Assembly: GCF_029227915.1 (NCBI RefSeq)
Contig: NC_079886.1
Span: 18,578,501 to 18,638,500, forward strand
Direction of reading: 5' to 3'
Length of the DNA stretch: 60,000 nucleotides
From: Hydractinia symbiolongicarpus
Taxonomy: Eukaryota; Cnidaria; Hydrozoa; Anthoathecata; Hydractiniidae
Below are positions 22,700 to 35,807 of the stretch, in pieces. Position numbers and translations under genes: made by a program. Within the stretch, counting starts at the first letter, position 1. Each line of letters opens with the position of its first letter. Under the pieces are notes generated by a model that saw only the letters and a program-made list of their open reading frames with translations, was not told the origin of the DNA and made no database searches.

Positions 22700-23925
22700 T
22701 TATTATTGTTGTCACACAATTACATTTTAGCAGTAATTTGGCGCAAATCATACGATTAAAGTAATATATGTCAAGTCGTTACCAATATCTATCTTTCCTG
22801 TTTTATATTGTTTGTCACTTTCTTATTTTCCACTTGCGTGTTGTATTATTCGTAAAGGGAAAAAACAAAGCTAAATCATCGATCGTTTACACATAACAAT
22901 AACAAAAACAAAGAAAACATTAGTGCTTCGCTTTATCAGCACCGCATTTTAGCAAATCAAAACCTCACAATTAGCGATATTTTAAAACTTGTATTAATTT
23001 ACGTCATATACTAAAAATATTTCTTCATATCAAGAAAATTAATTAGATCTCTAAACGTGCACAGAACCTAATTGATTGATTTCACATATTTTTACTGATT
23101 GATTTCTTATTCAGATAAAAAACATAATCGACTTCTCTGCTGCACGCGAACAAAATTTTTCGATGTAATATGCAAAAAATTAACCTTGAAATGAATTAAT
23201 AACGCTTAATGAGAGTGATTACATTGCTAGAGACACGAAAAATGACACAGATTACTCGTTTTCTAATTGAGCAAACCTAGTGTCCAGACTTCTTCCATAC
23301 ACAATGTAAAAAAAGGTAAAATTTTTCTTTATGTTCATCTTGTATATGAAACATCTCTTTTAGAAAAAATCTCAAATAGATTTATATGTGAAAGCAACTA
23401 TGTAATTCTACGTGAGAACATCTTCTACAATATTAGACAAAATATGAAAAACAGCACAGCTAATTTCGAATTTAGCCGCCACAAGTGGTCACATTTGTTG
23501 TTTCTACATTAAAACCGCGCATTTTGTACTGGAGATCTTATTATTTGGTTAAATCCATACTCTTGAAACATGCTAATTGATGCTGACGTCAGCACGGGGA
23601 CTTTTTAGGCTTTTGAGACCTTCGTGAACCGCGACATGGATTGTTTCGTTGTAAAGGCGCGCTAAAGAACGCTGCGAATTTTACACGCTCTCTACCTGGC
23701 CTACGGGTGCACAAAAGTAGCGACTTTGCAAGCTGCTGGCTACAGAGTAGAGACCATTTCACCCTTTTTTCTGTGTTTGAAAAATCACAGCCTTGCATTG
23801 TTTTGTCGTTAAAACTTATATTTAGCTAATAATTCACCACTGATTAAAAAATTGACAACCTTATCTTAAGGGCTTTTCAACATACAATATGCTGACAGGA
23901 CAGTGTTGTTTACATATATAGACTC
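22700..23925. other. Gene-free stretch
   Basis: No gene supported. Near 23580-23830 a GC-richer segment has open frames on both strands but no recognisable protein content. Confidence 0.4.
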
Positions 23926-23928
23926 TCT

Positions 23929-24100
23929 GGGAACGAGGTTGCGTCGGCGTAGCAAATAGCCGATAAGATAATGTCATGCGGATGTAAATGTGCCATACAG
24001 GGAATGACCTTAACATACCACTTCGTTCCCAGCTCTCCTTTCACCAAAGAAAGCCGCATTTCAGAAACCAAAAATCAAGCCCTAGAGACAAGATTGAACC
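23929..24100. mobile_element. Fragments of CAACCTCGTTCCCAG-type MITEs
   Basis: CTGGGAACGAGGTTG at about 23929-23943 is the typical right end of this hairpin family. CTTCGTTCCCAGC at about 24022 is a left end, with a degenerate right end (CTAGAGACAAGATTG) near 24081. Confidence 0.4.
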
Positions 24101-24616
24101 AAGTACCGTTAATATGAACTTCATGAAAATATAAAAAAAATTCAAGAAATATCTTCTGTCATTAATGCTTTGTTGCAATGGCATCTAATATATTTTCAAA
24201 GTGAATAGAAGATAAGAATTTATGAATACACACGATTTGAACTTTTTGATCTCATGTTTGTGTTATTGCGAGAACCCAGGGTTTAGTTCTACTGTCTCGT
24301 TCTGGAGCAATAAAAATTTATCTGTTATACAGAAATACTATCGAGTATTCTTACAAACTGATAAAGTGGTTCACATTTAGTTGTAACCTTTTTACATTAA
24401 ATGGCATTCACACTAAAGAAACTTGACTGCAAAAAAAAAGCAATACAGACCAGTTGCTATTATTTTTATCAACCAATAAAAAATTTGCAAACGTTGCCAT
24501 TTTTAGTAGCATGAAGGTTCCTGACATGTAGTATGTTGAGCCCTGGCGTTTAAATGCTGGTTAAGGGCTCTTCAATGGTAATTGACCTTAACGACAATGT
24601 TGATGTTATTATGCTT

Positions 24617-26412
24617 TGTACTGAGTGTATTTGTACTGGGTGCATTTGCACTGGGTGCATTTGTACTGGGTGCATTTGTACTGGATGCATTTGTAATGGG
24701 GGTATTTGTACTGGGTGTATTTGTACTGGGTGCATTTGTACTGGGTGCCTTTGTACTGGATGCATTTGTAATGAGGGCATTTGTAATGAGGGCATTTGTA
24801 CTGAGAGCATTTGTACTGGGTGCATTTGTGCTGGATGCATTTGTAATAAGGGCATTTGTACTGAGTGTATTTGAACTGGGTGCATTTGCACTGGGTGCAT
24901 TTGTACTGGGTGCATTTGTACTGAGAGCATTTGTACTGGGTGCATTTGTGCTGGATGCATTTGTAATAAGGGCATTTGTACTGAGTGTATTTGAACTGGG
25001 TGCATTTGCACTGGGTGCATTTGTACTGGGTGCATTTGTACTGAGAGCATTTGTACTGGGTGCATTTGAACTGGATGCATTTGTAATAAGGGCATTTGTA
25101 CTGAGTGCATTTGTACTGGATATATTTTACTGAGTGCATTTGCACTGAGTGCATTTGTACTGGGTGCATTTGTACTGGATGCATTTGTACTGGATGCATT
25201 TGTACTGAGTGCATTTGTACTGGATGCATTTGTACTGGGTGCATTTGTAATGGGGGCATTTGTACTGGATGCATTTGTAATGGGGGCATTTGTACTGGAT
25301 GCATTTGTACTGGATGCATTTGTACTGGGTGCATTTGTACTGGATGCATTTGTACTGGGTGCATTTGTACTGGATGCATTTGTACTGGATGCATTTGTAC
25401 TGAGTGCATTTGTACTGGATGCATTTGTACTGGGTGCATTTGTAATGGGGGCATTTGTACTGGATGCATTTGTAATAAGGGCATTTGTACTGAGTGCATT
25501 TGTACTGGATATATTTTACTGAGTGAATTTGTACTGAGTGTATTTGAACTGGGTGCATTTGTACTGGGTGCATTTGTACTGGATGCATTTGTACTGGATG
25601 CATTTGTACTGAGTGCATTTGTACTGAGTGCATTTGTACTGGGTGCATTTGTACTGGATGCATTTGTACTGGATGCATTTGTACTGAGTGCATTTGCACT
25701 GAGTGCATTTGTACTGGGTGCATTTGTACTGGATGCATTTGTACTGGATGCATTTGTACTGAGTGCATTTGTACTGGATGCATTTGTACTGGGTGCATTT
25801 GTAATGGGGGCATTTGTACTGGATGCATTTGTAATGGGGGCATTTGCACTGGATGCATTTGTACTGGATGCATTTGTACTGGGTGCATTTGTACTGGATG
25901 CATTTGTACTGGGTGCATTTGTACTGGATGCATTTGCACTGGATGCATTTGTACTGAGTGCATTTGTACTGGATGCATTTGTACTGGATGCATTTGTACT
26001 GGGTGCATTTGTAATGGGGGCATTTGTACTGGATGCATTTGTAATAAGGGCATTTGTACTGAGTGCATTTGTACTGGATATATTTTACTGAGTGCATTTG
26101 TACTGAGTGTATTTGAACTGGGTGCATTTGTACCGGGTGCATTTGTACTGGATGCATTTGTAATGGGGGCATTTGCACTGGATGCATTTGTACTGGATGC
26201 ATTTGTACTGGGTGCATTTGTACTGGATGCATTTGTACTGGATGCATTTGTACTGGGTGCATTTGTACTGGATGCATTTGTACTGGGTGCATTTGTACTG
26301 AGTGTATTTGAACTGGGTGCATTTGTAATGGGGGCATTTGTACTGAGTGCATTTGCACTGGGTGCATTTGTACTGAGTGCATTTGCACTGGGTGCATTTG
26401 TACTGAGTGCTG
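24617..26412. repeat. Minisatellite of about 120 units of 15 bp
   Basis: The consensus unit is GCATTTGTACTGG(G/A)T with variants (TAATGGGG, TAATAAGG, TACTGAGT, TTGAACTGGGT). Higher-order structure is visible: a 120-bp block of eight units is repeated almost exactly at 24841 and 24961, and a variant TATATTTTACTGAG of 14 bp occurs at 25121, 25510 and 26079 (spacings 389 and 569, each a multiple of 15 minus 1). Because the unit is a multiple of 3 and lacks stops in most registers, open frames of 90 to 440 codons exist on both strands (for example CICTG, AFVLG, MHPVQ and KCTQY repeats). These do not by themselves indicate a protein. Confidence 0.95.
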
Positions 26413-26439
26413 ATGAGTTGATTTGTACTTTTAAAAAAT

Positions 26440-27655
26440 AAGATGACAAGTACTGTCCGAAAAATGTACCTATGATCTAACTGCGAATGGTGATTTTTTA
26501 TCTACTTCACCTTATGGATAACCTAGATGAAAATTAAAAAGTTGATGGGGAACATACGGGAAAAATTGTTGAAAATTTCACTTCAATACCAGAATATTTT
26601 GCGTTAAGGTTTTCTTTCTTCCACAAACATTAGCACATATTTAAAGATGGGGAGATCAATTCATTACGGTATGCAGAATCAACACTTCTTTTCAGTGCCT
26701 CGAAAAATATTAAAAAAAATAATTTCACTGTGTTTGAAGAAATTTATCTACAAGGTCTTCAAAACTAAACTATAATTTCGCACAACAACAACTAACAATA
26801 ACAACAGAATCTTAAATATTTATGTTTTACCCAGTTTAAAGTATCAAAATATCGATGCATCGTTGACAGGTTCTCACTATAGTGTAATTCACCAACATCT
26901 CACTAAAAACAGATAATCTACAATTAATCTCTCGTGCATTCATAGAGCACTTATAGGACCTCTCCTTCGTTCTGGTGGTTTATTATGCCTTAAGAGTGAC
27001 GCAAAATTCTCTCCAAAACTGTCATTTCCTTTCCACGTCACCAAAAAACTGGATTATGTGAGTTTAGATCTGAAAGAGCTTAACCAACAATACCGCTCAG
27101 CTGCTGGCTAATTTTTATTGTATTTGGGGAGTCCAACTAATTTTCAGCACTATTGGATTATAAATAACTTTTCTATCTCACAACACGCTACCTTTTTCAA
27201 TCAGATGACGAATCTTCTATTTGCTGTGTAAAAGTGCGTTTTCACAAAGCTTCCTAAGGTACTACTTTCTGATTCCTCAAAATCATAAATTTGCAACAAA
27301 AGCCATGCTTACTCAATAGAGAAACAGGAAACGTGATCTTGCTGTTATCTTCTAGAATCCATTTTTTTTTCTCGTATGTATCTAATAATCTGAAAAACAA
27401 TTTCGTATGAATTTTTGTTTCATATTTTTATAAGACATGTAATGATTCAGACGATTATTTCAATAGATTCAATGCGGAAAATTTACACGGTCACATAACG
27501 AAAATGGCATCATTAGTTCCGCATAGCATTTTCTGGTTTACCAGATGGGTACTAAATTTAAAACTATCGGTAATAAGATGTTTCTTATCACAAATGCGAC
27601 ATCCACAATGTGCTTTTTGCGCTTATAAACAATTTGTTACGAGAATTACCAATAA
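26440..27655. other. Gene-free stretch
   Basis: AT-rich. No gene, inverted repeat or tandem structure was recognised. Confidence 0.4.
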
Positions 27656-27658
27656 GGC

Positions 27659-30594
27659 TTCAACACTACTTCAGCAGCTAACAGTAGATCGTCAATTCTA
27701 ACAAAAATATGTATTATTATTTGCTTTGTTTGGAATGGCAGGAAAAGATTTTTTTTTTTTTAATTTTATCTATTTTTATAAAAATTTTACTAAAGATTTC
27801 CAAAAAATTATATCATAGATAACTCATTCTTTGCATTTTTTTTGCAAATTTTAGCACCTCTCACCCCAGAAAAATTCAAGAAATAAGCTAAATGAAATAA
27901 ACTGAAAGCGTGACTTCGGCTTAGGGGTAACATAATTAAATGTGTTTTTGTCTTAATATAGCAACAAAATAGAGAACTATTTCGCAATGCGAGCATGAAA
28001 TCGATTACAAGGTACACTGACACGTCAGTCAGGAATGACGAAACGGATGTACCATAAATGGCCACATGCACATGCAATTGGTCTAGTACTTACTTAAAAC
28101 ATAGACAGGTAAAAGTTTGCGTGAAGCTCACGGAACTGCATGAACACTATTTTTTTTAATGGAAATTGTTTTGCAACATGATATCACTACAGTTTCGAAA
28201 CTTTGAAATAGGAATAATACTTGCGATATTTGACAGGTGTTGGATGAACAAGTTAAAATGTTCCTATTTTTTTTTATTTTTTTTTAATTTTGTAATGCAA
28301 TGTGGTCTTCTGCCTCGATGGCCTAAAATTACATTTTTGATTTTAGCTGAGTTAAAATGCTATGGTGATCAAACTCATCATCGCTATATATTTGAAAAAA
28401 AACAATTTTTTGTCAATAATGAAAAAGTTTTTTTCTGCAGAATTCTCTTTTTAAATATTAATACAACCGCATTTATGTTTTCTTAGTACCTACACGTTCT
28501 TTCATAAAAAAATAGGGAATTGATTCAGCCTTGAGGTGTTCAAATTTTTTAAATCTTCAGCCTGGAGTTGTTTTTATTTTGTTCTTGTATGAACAGGATT
28601 TTATATTTTTTACAGTACGCTACAAAAGCTCTAAGCTCAAGTTTCAACACTACTTCAGCAGCTAACAGTAGATCGTCAATATTAACAAAAATATGCATTA
28701 TTATTTGCTTTGTTTGAAATGCCAGGAAAAGATTTTCTTTTTTAAAATTTTATCTATTTTTTTAAAAATTTTACTAAAGATTTCCAAAAAATTATATCAT
28801 AGATAACTCATTCTTTGCATTTTTTTTGCAAATTTTAGCACCTCTTACCCCAGAAAAATTCAAGAAATAAGCTAAATGAAATAAACTGAAAGCGTGACTT
28901 CGGCTTAGGGGTAACATAATTAAATGTGTTTTTGTCTTAATATAGCAACAAAATAGAGAACTATTTCGCAATGCGAGCATGAAATCGATTACAAGGTACA
29001 CTGACACGTCAGTCAGGAATGACGAAACGGATGTACCATGAATGGCCACACGCACATGCGATTGGTCTAGTACTTCCTTAAAACATAGACAGGTAAAAGT
29101 TTGCGTGAAGCTCACTAAACTTCATGAACACTATTTTTTTTAATGGAAATTGTTTTGCAACATGATATCACTACAGTTTCGAAACTTTGAAATAGGAATA
29201 ATACTTGCGATATTTGACAGGTGTTGGATGAACAAGTTAAAATGTTCCTATTTTTTTTTATTTTTTTTTAATTTTGTAATGCAATGTGGTCTTCTGCCTC
29301 GATGGCCTAAAATTACATTTTTGATTTTAGCTGAGTTAAAATGCTATGGTGATCAAACTCATCATCGCTATATATTTGAAAAAAAAACAATTTTTTGTCA
29401 ATAATGAAAAAGTTTTTTTCTGCAGAATTCTCTTTTTAAATATTAATACAACCGCATTTATGTTTTCTTAGTACCTACACGTTCTTTCATAAAAAAATAG
29501 GGAATTGATTCAGCCTTGAGGTGTTCAAATTTTTTAAATCTTCAGCCTGGAGTTGTTTTTATTTTGTTCTTGTATGAACAGGATTTTATATTTTTTACAG
29601 TACGCTACAAAAGCTCTAAGCTCAAGTTTCAACACTACTTCAGCAGCTAACAGTAGATCGTCAATATTAACAAAAATATGCATTATTATTTGCTTTGTTT
29701 GAAATGCCAGGAAAAGATTTTCTTTTTTAAAATTTTATCTATTTTTTTAAAAATTTTACTAAAGATTTCCAAAAAATTATATCATAGATAACTCATTCTT
29801 TGCATTTTTTTTGCAAATTTTAGCACCTCTTACCCCAGAAAAATTCAAGAAATAAGCTAAATGAAATAAACTGAAAGCGTGACTTCGGCTTAGGGGTAAC
29901 ATAATTAAATGTGTTTTTGTCTTAATATAGCAACAAAATACAGAACTATTTCGCAATGCGAGCATGGAATCGATTACAAGGTACACTGACACGTCAGTCA
30001 GGAATGACGAAACGGATGTACCATGAATGGCCACACGCACATGCGATTGGTCTAGTACTTCCTTAAAACATAGACAGGTAAAAGTTTGCGTGAAGCTCAC
30101 TAAACTTCATGAACACTATTTTTTTTAATGGAAATTGTTTTGCAACATGATATCACTACAGTTTCGAAACTTTGAAATAGGAATAAAACTTGCGATATTG
30201 ACAGGTGTTGGAAGAACAAGTTAAAATGTTCCTATTTTTTTTTATTTTTTTTTTATTTTTGTAATGCAATGTTGGTCTTTTGCCTCAAAATGGCCTAAAA
30301 TTACATTTTTGATTTTAGCTGAGTTAAAATGCTATGGTGATCAAACTCATCATCGCTAAATATTTGAAAAACAATTTTGTCAATAATGAAAAAGTTTTTC
30401 TGCAGAATTCTCCTTTGTAAATATTAATACAACCGTTTTCTTAGTGCCTACACGTTCTTTCATAAAAAAGCAGGGAATTGACTTCAGCCTTGAGGTGTTC
30501 AACTTTTTTAAATCTTCAGCCTGGATTTGTTTTTATTTTGTTCTTATATGAACAGCATTTTGTATTTTTACAGTGCTTTTTACAAGCTCAAGTT
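27659..30594 (+). repeat. Three tandem copies of a 985-bp unit
   Basis: Unit starts (TTCAACACTACTTCAGCAGC) are at 27659, 28643 and 29628, spacings 984 and 985. Copies 2 and 3 are nearly identical over about the first 540 bp; after about 30180 copy 3 diverges with several small deletions. Copies 1 and 2 stay close throughout. Each unit carries the same open frames (minus 89-107 codons, e.g. 28792-29115; plus 84-106 codons) without recognised domains. The unit's inner sequence includes TACACTGACACGTCAGTCAG, a partial palindrome. No transposon ends were seen, so segmental tandem duplication is the simplest reading. Confidence 0.9.
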
Positions 30595-30599
30595 TTGCA

Positions 30600-31880
30600 T
30601 AAACTCAACAATTGGTTTCACGAAATTCTGAAAAATTTCACAAAAGATGTACACGCGCTATATATATTTTTAAGAAAACAACAGACAAACAAAAATCAAC
30701 GCAAATAATTAACGCTATTGAAATAGCAAACAGATCAGAACATTATTACAATCCTAAATTAATTTTTAGTTCACCTCCATGAATTAATTGTGTTTGCAAA
30801 AAGAAGTCAGCAACAGAAAATTGCATTAATAACAGGTGGGAGAAGGAGAGAGGAAGCTAAAATTATCCAAAGTTACTGATTTTTCAAACATTTTTGTCAT
30901 GAAATCTTTACAACGACAAACTGATAAACAATGCCTCTGAAATCTCTTTTGAAGCATTGTCAAGTTCCTAAAAGTTTGGGTTTGCTAAACATTTGGACTT
31001 TGTGAATTTACCAATGACAAGATGTTTTTCTGATGGTTTCTTTCTTCTAAATAATGAAAACAGAGTATTTCTTAATGCTTGTTATGTTACGAGTTGGTTA
31101 TCATTACAAAAGAAAACGGGAAAAAAATCTAATCGTCATCATTTCCCTAAACATAAGCCTTTCCTTAATTTTCTATTTCCTTCGTCATATCACTTCCCAT
31201 CCTCCTATTTGGCCATATTATACTAGAGGTCACGTTTAAGCCCAAAGTTTTCCCACTCTTTCCACTTAAGGTTAAGCCATCGACGTGCACCCCAGTTTAA
31301 TAAAAAATAGCCAGAAAATTCCTGATCAAAACCATGTGTAGCCAAAAAAGGAAAACGAAAAAATGTTTTTTTTGTGCTTTGCACAGCATTAAAAAATGTA
31401 ACCACGTCACCATAATAGAGCAGTCATCATAGCTAGCAATGCCAAATTTAATCCAATTAAATTTTTACATTGTGGCTGTGTCCACGGTCTTTATAAGAGG
31501 ATGCTGGTTTCACCCCTAGCTTCTTTGTCATAAGTATTACGAATGAAATGAATTATACGTTCATATACAATCACGCTTAATCAAGCTATTTAAGCAAACC
31601 TTTCACTCTGCAGATAGAGGGCCGATAATAGATTTTTTATGGGAAGTGTGACCCTGAAAGTCAAGATTGTTTTTAACGAACCAATCAAGCCTTTGTTGTT
31701 TTGCAAAAGCACGAATTCAACATATATATTGCGATTGTGTAATAAATTTCTCACTCACGATTAATAAGCACACACATACGTCAATATGTTAACAAAAAAT
31801 GCTTTACGACTATTCAATCCGTCTTCCTGTCAACAAATAATTCCTGTTTAGCTTGCTAACAAATCCATCCTATTAAAAAG
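30600..31880. other. Gene-free stretch upstream of the 32007 gene
   Basis: No gene recognised. The last several hundred bases are the presumptive upstream region of the small secreted gene. Confidence 0.4.
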
Positions 31881-31883
31881 CTC

Positions 31884-31890
31884 TATAAAT
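31884..31890 (+). promoter_or_regulatory. Candidate TATA box of the 32007 gene
   Basis: TATAAAT followed by ATCGGCC, 123 bases before the ATG. Transcription would start near 31912. One short upstream ATG frame in the leader (near 31941) ends at once in a stop, so the first productive ATG is at 32007. Confidence 0.4.
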
Positions 31891-32006
31891 ATCGGCCATT
31901 TTCATGCAGTAATTAAAACATACAGCGGCGAACGTATTGAATGCCACGTTAATTATTAAACCAACACAGGCAATTGAACGGAATTATATCTAAAATAGCA
32001 TTCATA

Positions 32007-33107
32007 ATGTACACATCAGTAACAAGTCGCATACTCGTCCAGTGTTTTATTTTGATAAGTGTGCTTAATATGCTACAAACAAGACGTTTGGATTGTAAAT
32101 TAGTGAGGAGATGGCATAAAGGTTGTGTTGAGGTTAAGAAAGAAGCGAAAACAGTGCAAACAAATCTGAAAACAAACATCGAGCAATTAGAAAAATGTAA
32201 GTTTTTTTTGTTGTTGGGATGTTCATTTGATTTTGTTTGTTTGATTTTTTTTTGTTTATTCTTTTCCCTAACTATTGTACCTGTCAATGATTATTAAGAA
32301 GTAGTCAGTAGTTTGTAAATATTGTTGATGTTGACAACTGCAATTTCTGATGAAGAAAAGCATCTGTCTTTATTCATTAATTTAAAACAACTCATATTTT
32401 TATGAAATAAGCAAAAGCTTTTTTAACGTTTACGTTTATCATCAGTGCTATAATTTATGGCAGATAACAAAAAAAAACGTTCGAAATGCTTATGCTTTTT
32501 TAGAAAAAATATATGTTGTTTAAAAATAATTATAAATATGGGTGTTTTTTTCCTAAACATTTGCCCGTCGAAATAAATCTAAAAACAGTTTTGGATTTAA
32601 ATCTAGAGTATTTGGACGATAGATGTTAAAAAAAGAGAAAGAAGTGTATTGTGCTATCAACGCCAACGCTAGCAATTAAATCTCAGTTCGATTTCAAATT
32701 AAGTTATTTGCTTAATTTGTGTAAAATTACATTTTTAGTTGGAATAAACGAATAAAACTACGAAGGTTTATTTATAAACAAAACAAATGCAATCCGAGGT
32801 GCAATAAATGCAATTTTTGCTGTTTATCATTGTTCCTAGAATTCCAGGTGAAATGTTTACATAAATAAGTTTTTGGCTACCATGTTGACTTACATAGCGA
32901 GAAGGGGTGGTCGATGATTTTTTCTGCAAATTGCTATTAACAAATGTCAAGCAATGCTGAAGAGAATAGCTCTTTAAAACGTTAATATGTTGTGAACTTT
33001 TATGTATATCTTTTATGTATGTTTTTTTAGACAAACAGAGTTTGAAAGAGAAGATTCTAAAGACGATTAAGAGCAAATCATTACCGACTGGGTCCCCTTT
33101 ACGATAG
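32007..33107 (+). CDS. Small basic secreted protein with RRWH core (paralogue 2), two exons
   Basis: Exon 1 is 32007-32196 (63 codons plus one base) ending at a strong donor, GTAAGT. Exon 2 is 33031-33107, after a TTTTTTTAG acceptor, restoring the frame (phase 1) and ending in TAG; total 88 residues. Residues 9-22 (ILVQCFILISVLNM) form a signal-peptide core. Then follow C30, RRWHKGC (34-40), a Lys/Glu/Thr-rich helix-like segment ending NIEQLEK, and in exon 2 a basic helix-like KQSLKEKILKTIKSK and a short SLPTGSPLR tail. RRWH-x-x-C and the QT...NIE-x-L-x-K spacing match the gene at 19798. The family is unrecognised; secretion is inferred from the N-terminus. Reading through the donor would give a longer hydrophobic tail, but the splice pair makes the two-exon model better. 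Confidence 0.5.
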
Positions 33108-33109
33108 AA

Positions 33110-35800
33110 TAAAAAATCATTTTAAAGTTATAGCAGGAGATGTAAAAAACGTTTTGTTTTGCCCTCATTACAAAGCTACAAGCTATAACAGCGAAATTAT
33201 TAACCATCCATCGAAAACAAAATTTTAACAATATTGAAAACAAATTCCAGCGGAAACCAATTTGATCGGTATTTCCGTGTATTTCCGTGTATTTCCGGTA
33301 TTTTCCAATTCCAAAAACATCATAGTGTGGGGCCGCTTTTGCATTTAACCAGTGCCAAATACAAGTTCAGTACACAAATTAAAACATCTTGAAAAAGTTG
33401 AGGAAGGATATAGAAGACATGTCTCTTGCGGAATGACATGATTGACGCGCTGACATGTTGACAAATATTGTTTTTCATCATTGCAAGAATTGTTCTAGTT
33501 GAAGAGACAGAAAGAAAAATTATGTAAAAGAAGTATATATAATAGTTTTTAATATATTTTGTAATTTTTGTTGTTGTTATGAAAAATTAAAGAAAATAGA
33601 AAAAAAATGTGTTTATATATATTTGTATAAACCATTCCCTCTCACCCTGTTCTTCCTTTTCGCGAACAAAAATTGAAACCGCTTTAAAAAAATCCTTTTT
33701 TAAAAAAAAAACTATGATAGACACATTTTGAATTTATTTGCTTTGATGTGCCGCATATTTTTTTTAAACTTTTGACAGAAAGTGGATAAAATATTCAAAG
33801 CAGGTCAAAAGAAAAAAAAATAGGAAACGTTTTACTGCAACAGCATAATACACAAGACTGGCTGAAGTTTAAACGAGTTAAAAGTTTCACATGCGTCCTA
33901 ATTTAACTATACTAAATTTAAAAACAAAAATATTCGTAAATCAAAAGTTTTAAAACATGAAATTTCGTAAATTTGTCTATTCTCTGGGTTTTTTTATGCG
34001 TTTTATTTCATATTTTATCTCGGAAATTGTAGTTTTAGAAAGTTCTATTAACCAATTGGAAATCCTTAGGTGAAGAATGTCCTTCGTTGTCCAAAACAGG
34101 ACACCGTGACAGTGATTATATACCTCACATGCGCTTTAAGGAAATATAGACGTTTTGACCAATTACTCAAATACTTGGCAACGAATCACCCCAATTTAAA
34201 CCAACAATACTGACTTCTAGCCAAAATATTTTCTTTATATATCTATCTAATTAGCTATAAGCTTTCTGTTTTGATTTCTTCAGTTTTACATACTTACATG
34301 TTAAAATGTGACTTAGATGCTGTTGCTAAGCAATATGTATCCAACATACAGCAGGACCATTCCTAGGCTAAAAGATTATATAGTTGTTAATTTATTTTTT
34401 TTTATTTATATTTTATTTCACCCTTAATCACCTTTACAAAATGACTGTGCTATAAGTCCGTTGAAAATATCCTTTTTATTATCCCAAAACAGGCGGTTAC
34501 CTCACATGAGGGACACGACAAAAGGTATCCTTTTTTACTAATGAATTCCATAAGCTGATTATTATAAGTTAATTAATTTTTAATCAACTAAAATTACCCA
34601 TTTTTAAAAGTGGTTATATTTAGCTACGCCATTGTGGTCGCTTTTTTTTCTATTTTTGTTATACTTAAGGTTAGATGCGGTCAATCACTAAAGGTACCGC
34701 TAAAATGCACGGTCTGTTTGTGAAAGAACATTTGCTTGTTAAAAGATTCTTTAATTCAGCAGATAGCCCTGAAATGGGGTCCATTTGGGGGAGGAACAAT
34801 GTTTATTTGAGGTTAAAAGAACCCTTATCCACTGTCAATTTTTAAAATTTTAATTACTTCATACTTTGAATTTTTTTATATCCTGAAAACTTTTTCTTAT
34901 CTTCTAATTTTGTGTCTAGCCACGTTGCTACCTTTTTCGAAAATACACGAGTAAATTGTTAATCAGGTTATCGGGGAAAAAGTAAAAAGGTTTGTCGGGA
35001 AAATATGAGTCCTTCATGCATCGAATTAAGCGCTTTTCTTTGACTAAAATAGGATCTCAGTAAAATAAGAAAAAAAACAACGGTTGTTTGGAAAAAATAC
35101 ATTGATGCGCTTTTCTCCCTTGTTATCTTTCCCACTCTTATGAAAACTCTATATGAAAACGAGCCAATTTATTTAAGTAGGCTAAAACATTTTTAGATTT
35201 ACAGTCAAAATTAAAGTTTTTAAGTTAGATGGGGGAACATTTTAGCCGGGGAAACTTTAGTACTCTCAAAATTAGTAACTTCTCCCCGATGAGGTACGCG
35301 TTTTTCTTTCAGCCGAAGTTGCCAGAAAGACATGTTTTCCACTGGATTTGCCACAAACCCTTGTATTTTTGTTAAAATCGAAAACACAGAATTTTAGGAC
35401 TTCAGAAAAAGATCTTTTTTAAAACAAAAACTAACGTTTGACTGTCTTTGCTAGGACGGCGCTAGGCTGTAAAGTGTGTTTTTGTCTGAACACCGTAAGG
35501 TACACCTACACTGAGTATTTTACTCATATGTGCGCAAGGTTCATGTGTACTTTACTGTTCAACCTGGTGTTCAACACCGGATCAACCAGCTAGTATTAAA
35601 AAAATAAGCAAAATAATTATAGTACAAGCAATAAAAGTAGACAGATTATTTACAGCTCTGCACTCGTCAACAAGTTGGATGTGAAGCAGCAGTACGTTCC
35701 ATGTCAAGGAGTTTTGGACAGGAATATATGGATACCTACATCCTGTGGATGTATTGAATGTTTTTATTCGATTTGTGTGTGCTGTTACTTAATCATTTGC
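33110..35800. other. Gene-free stretch
   Basis: No gene recognised. It contains a small direct repeat of TATTTCCGTG near 33270-33305 and a hairpin CCGGTGTTGAAC/GTTCAACACCGG-like near 35560-35582. Confidence 0.4.
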
Positions 35801-35807
35801 TATCAAC

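Noticed and set aside
22437-22751. Poly-Gln/Thr/Asn and poly-Leu/Val open frames
   Set aside because: Translation of a GTT/GTC microsatellite in all frames.
24550-26449. Long open frames (up to 440 codons) on both strands, with pentapeptide repeats
   Set aside because: They are produced by the 15-bp minisatellite, whose unit is a multiple of three and lacks stops in most registers; no start, splice or domain context supports a protein.
27808-30100. Open frames of 89-107 codons conserved between tandem copies
   Set aside because: Conservation follows from recent duplication of the DNA; there is no domain, and copy 1's frame starts at a different place.
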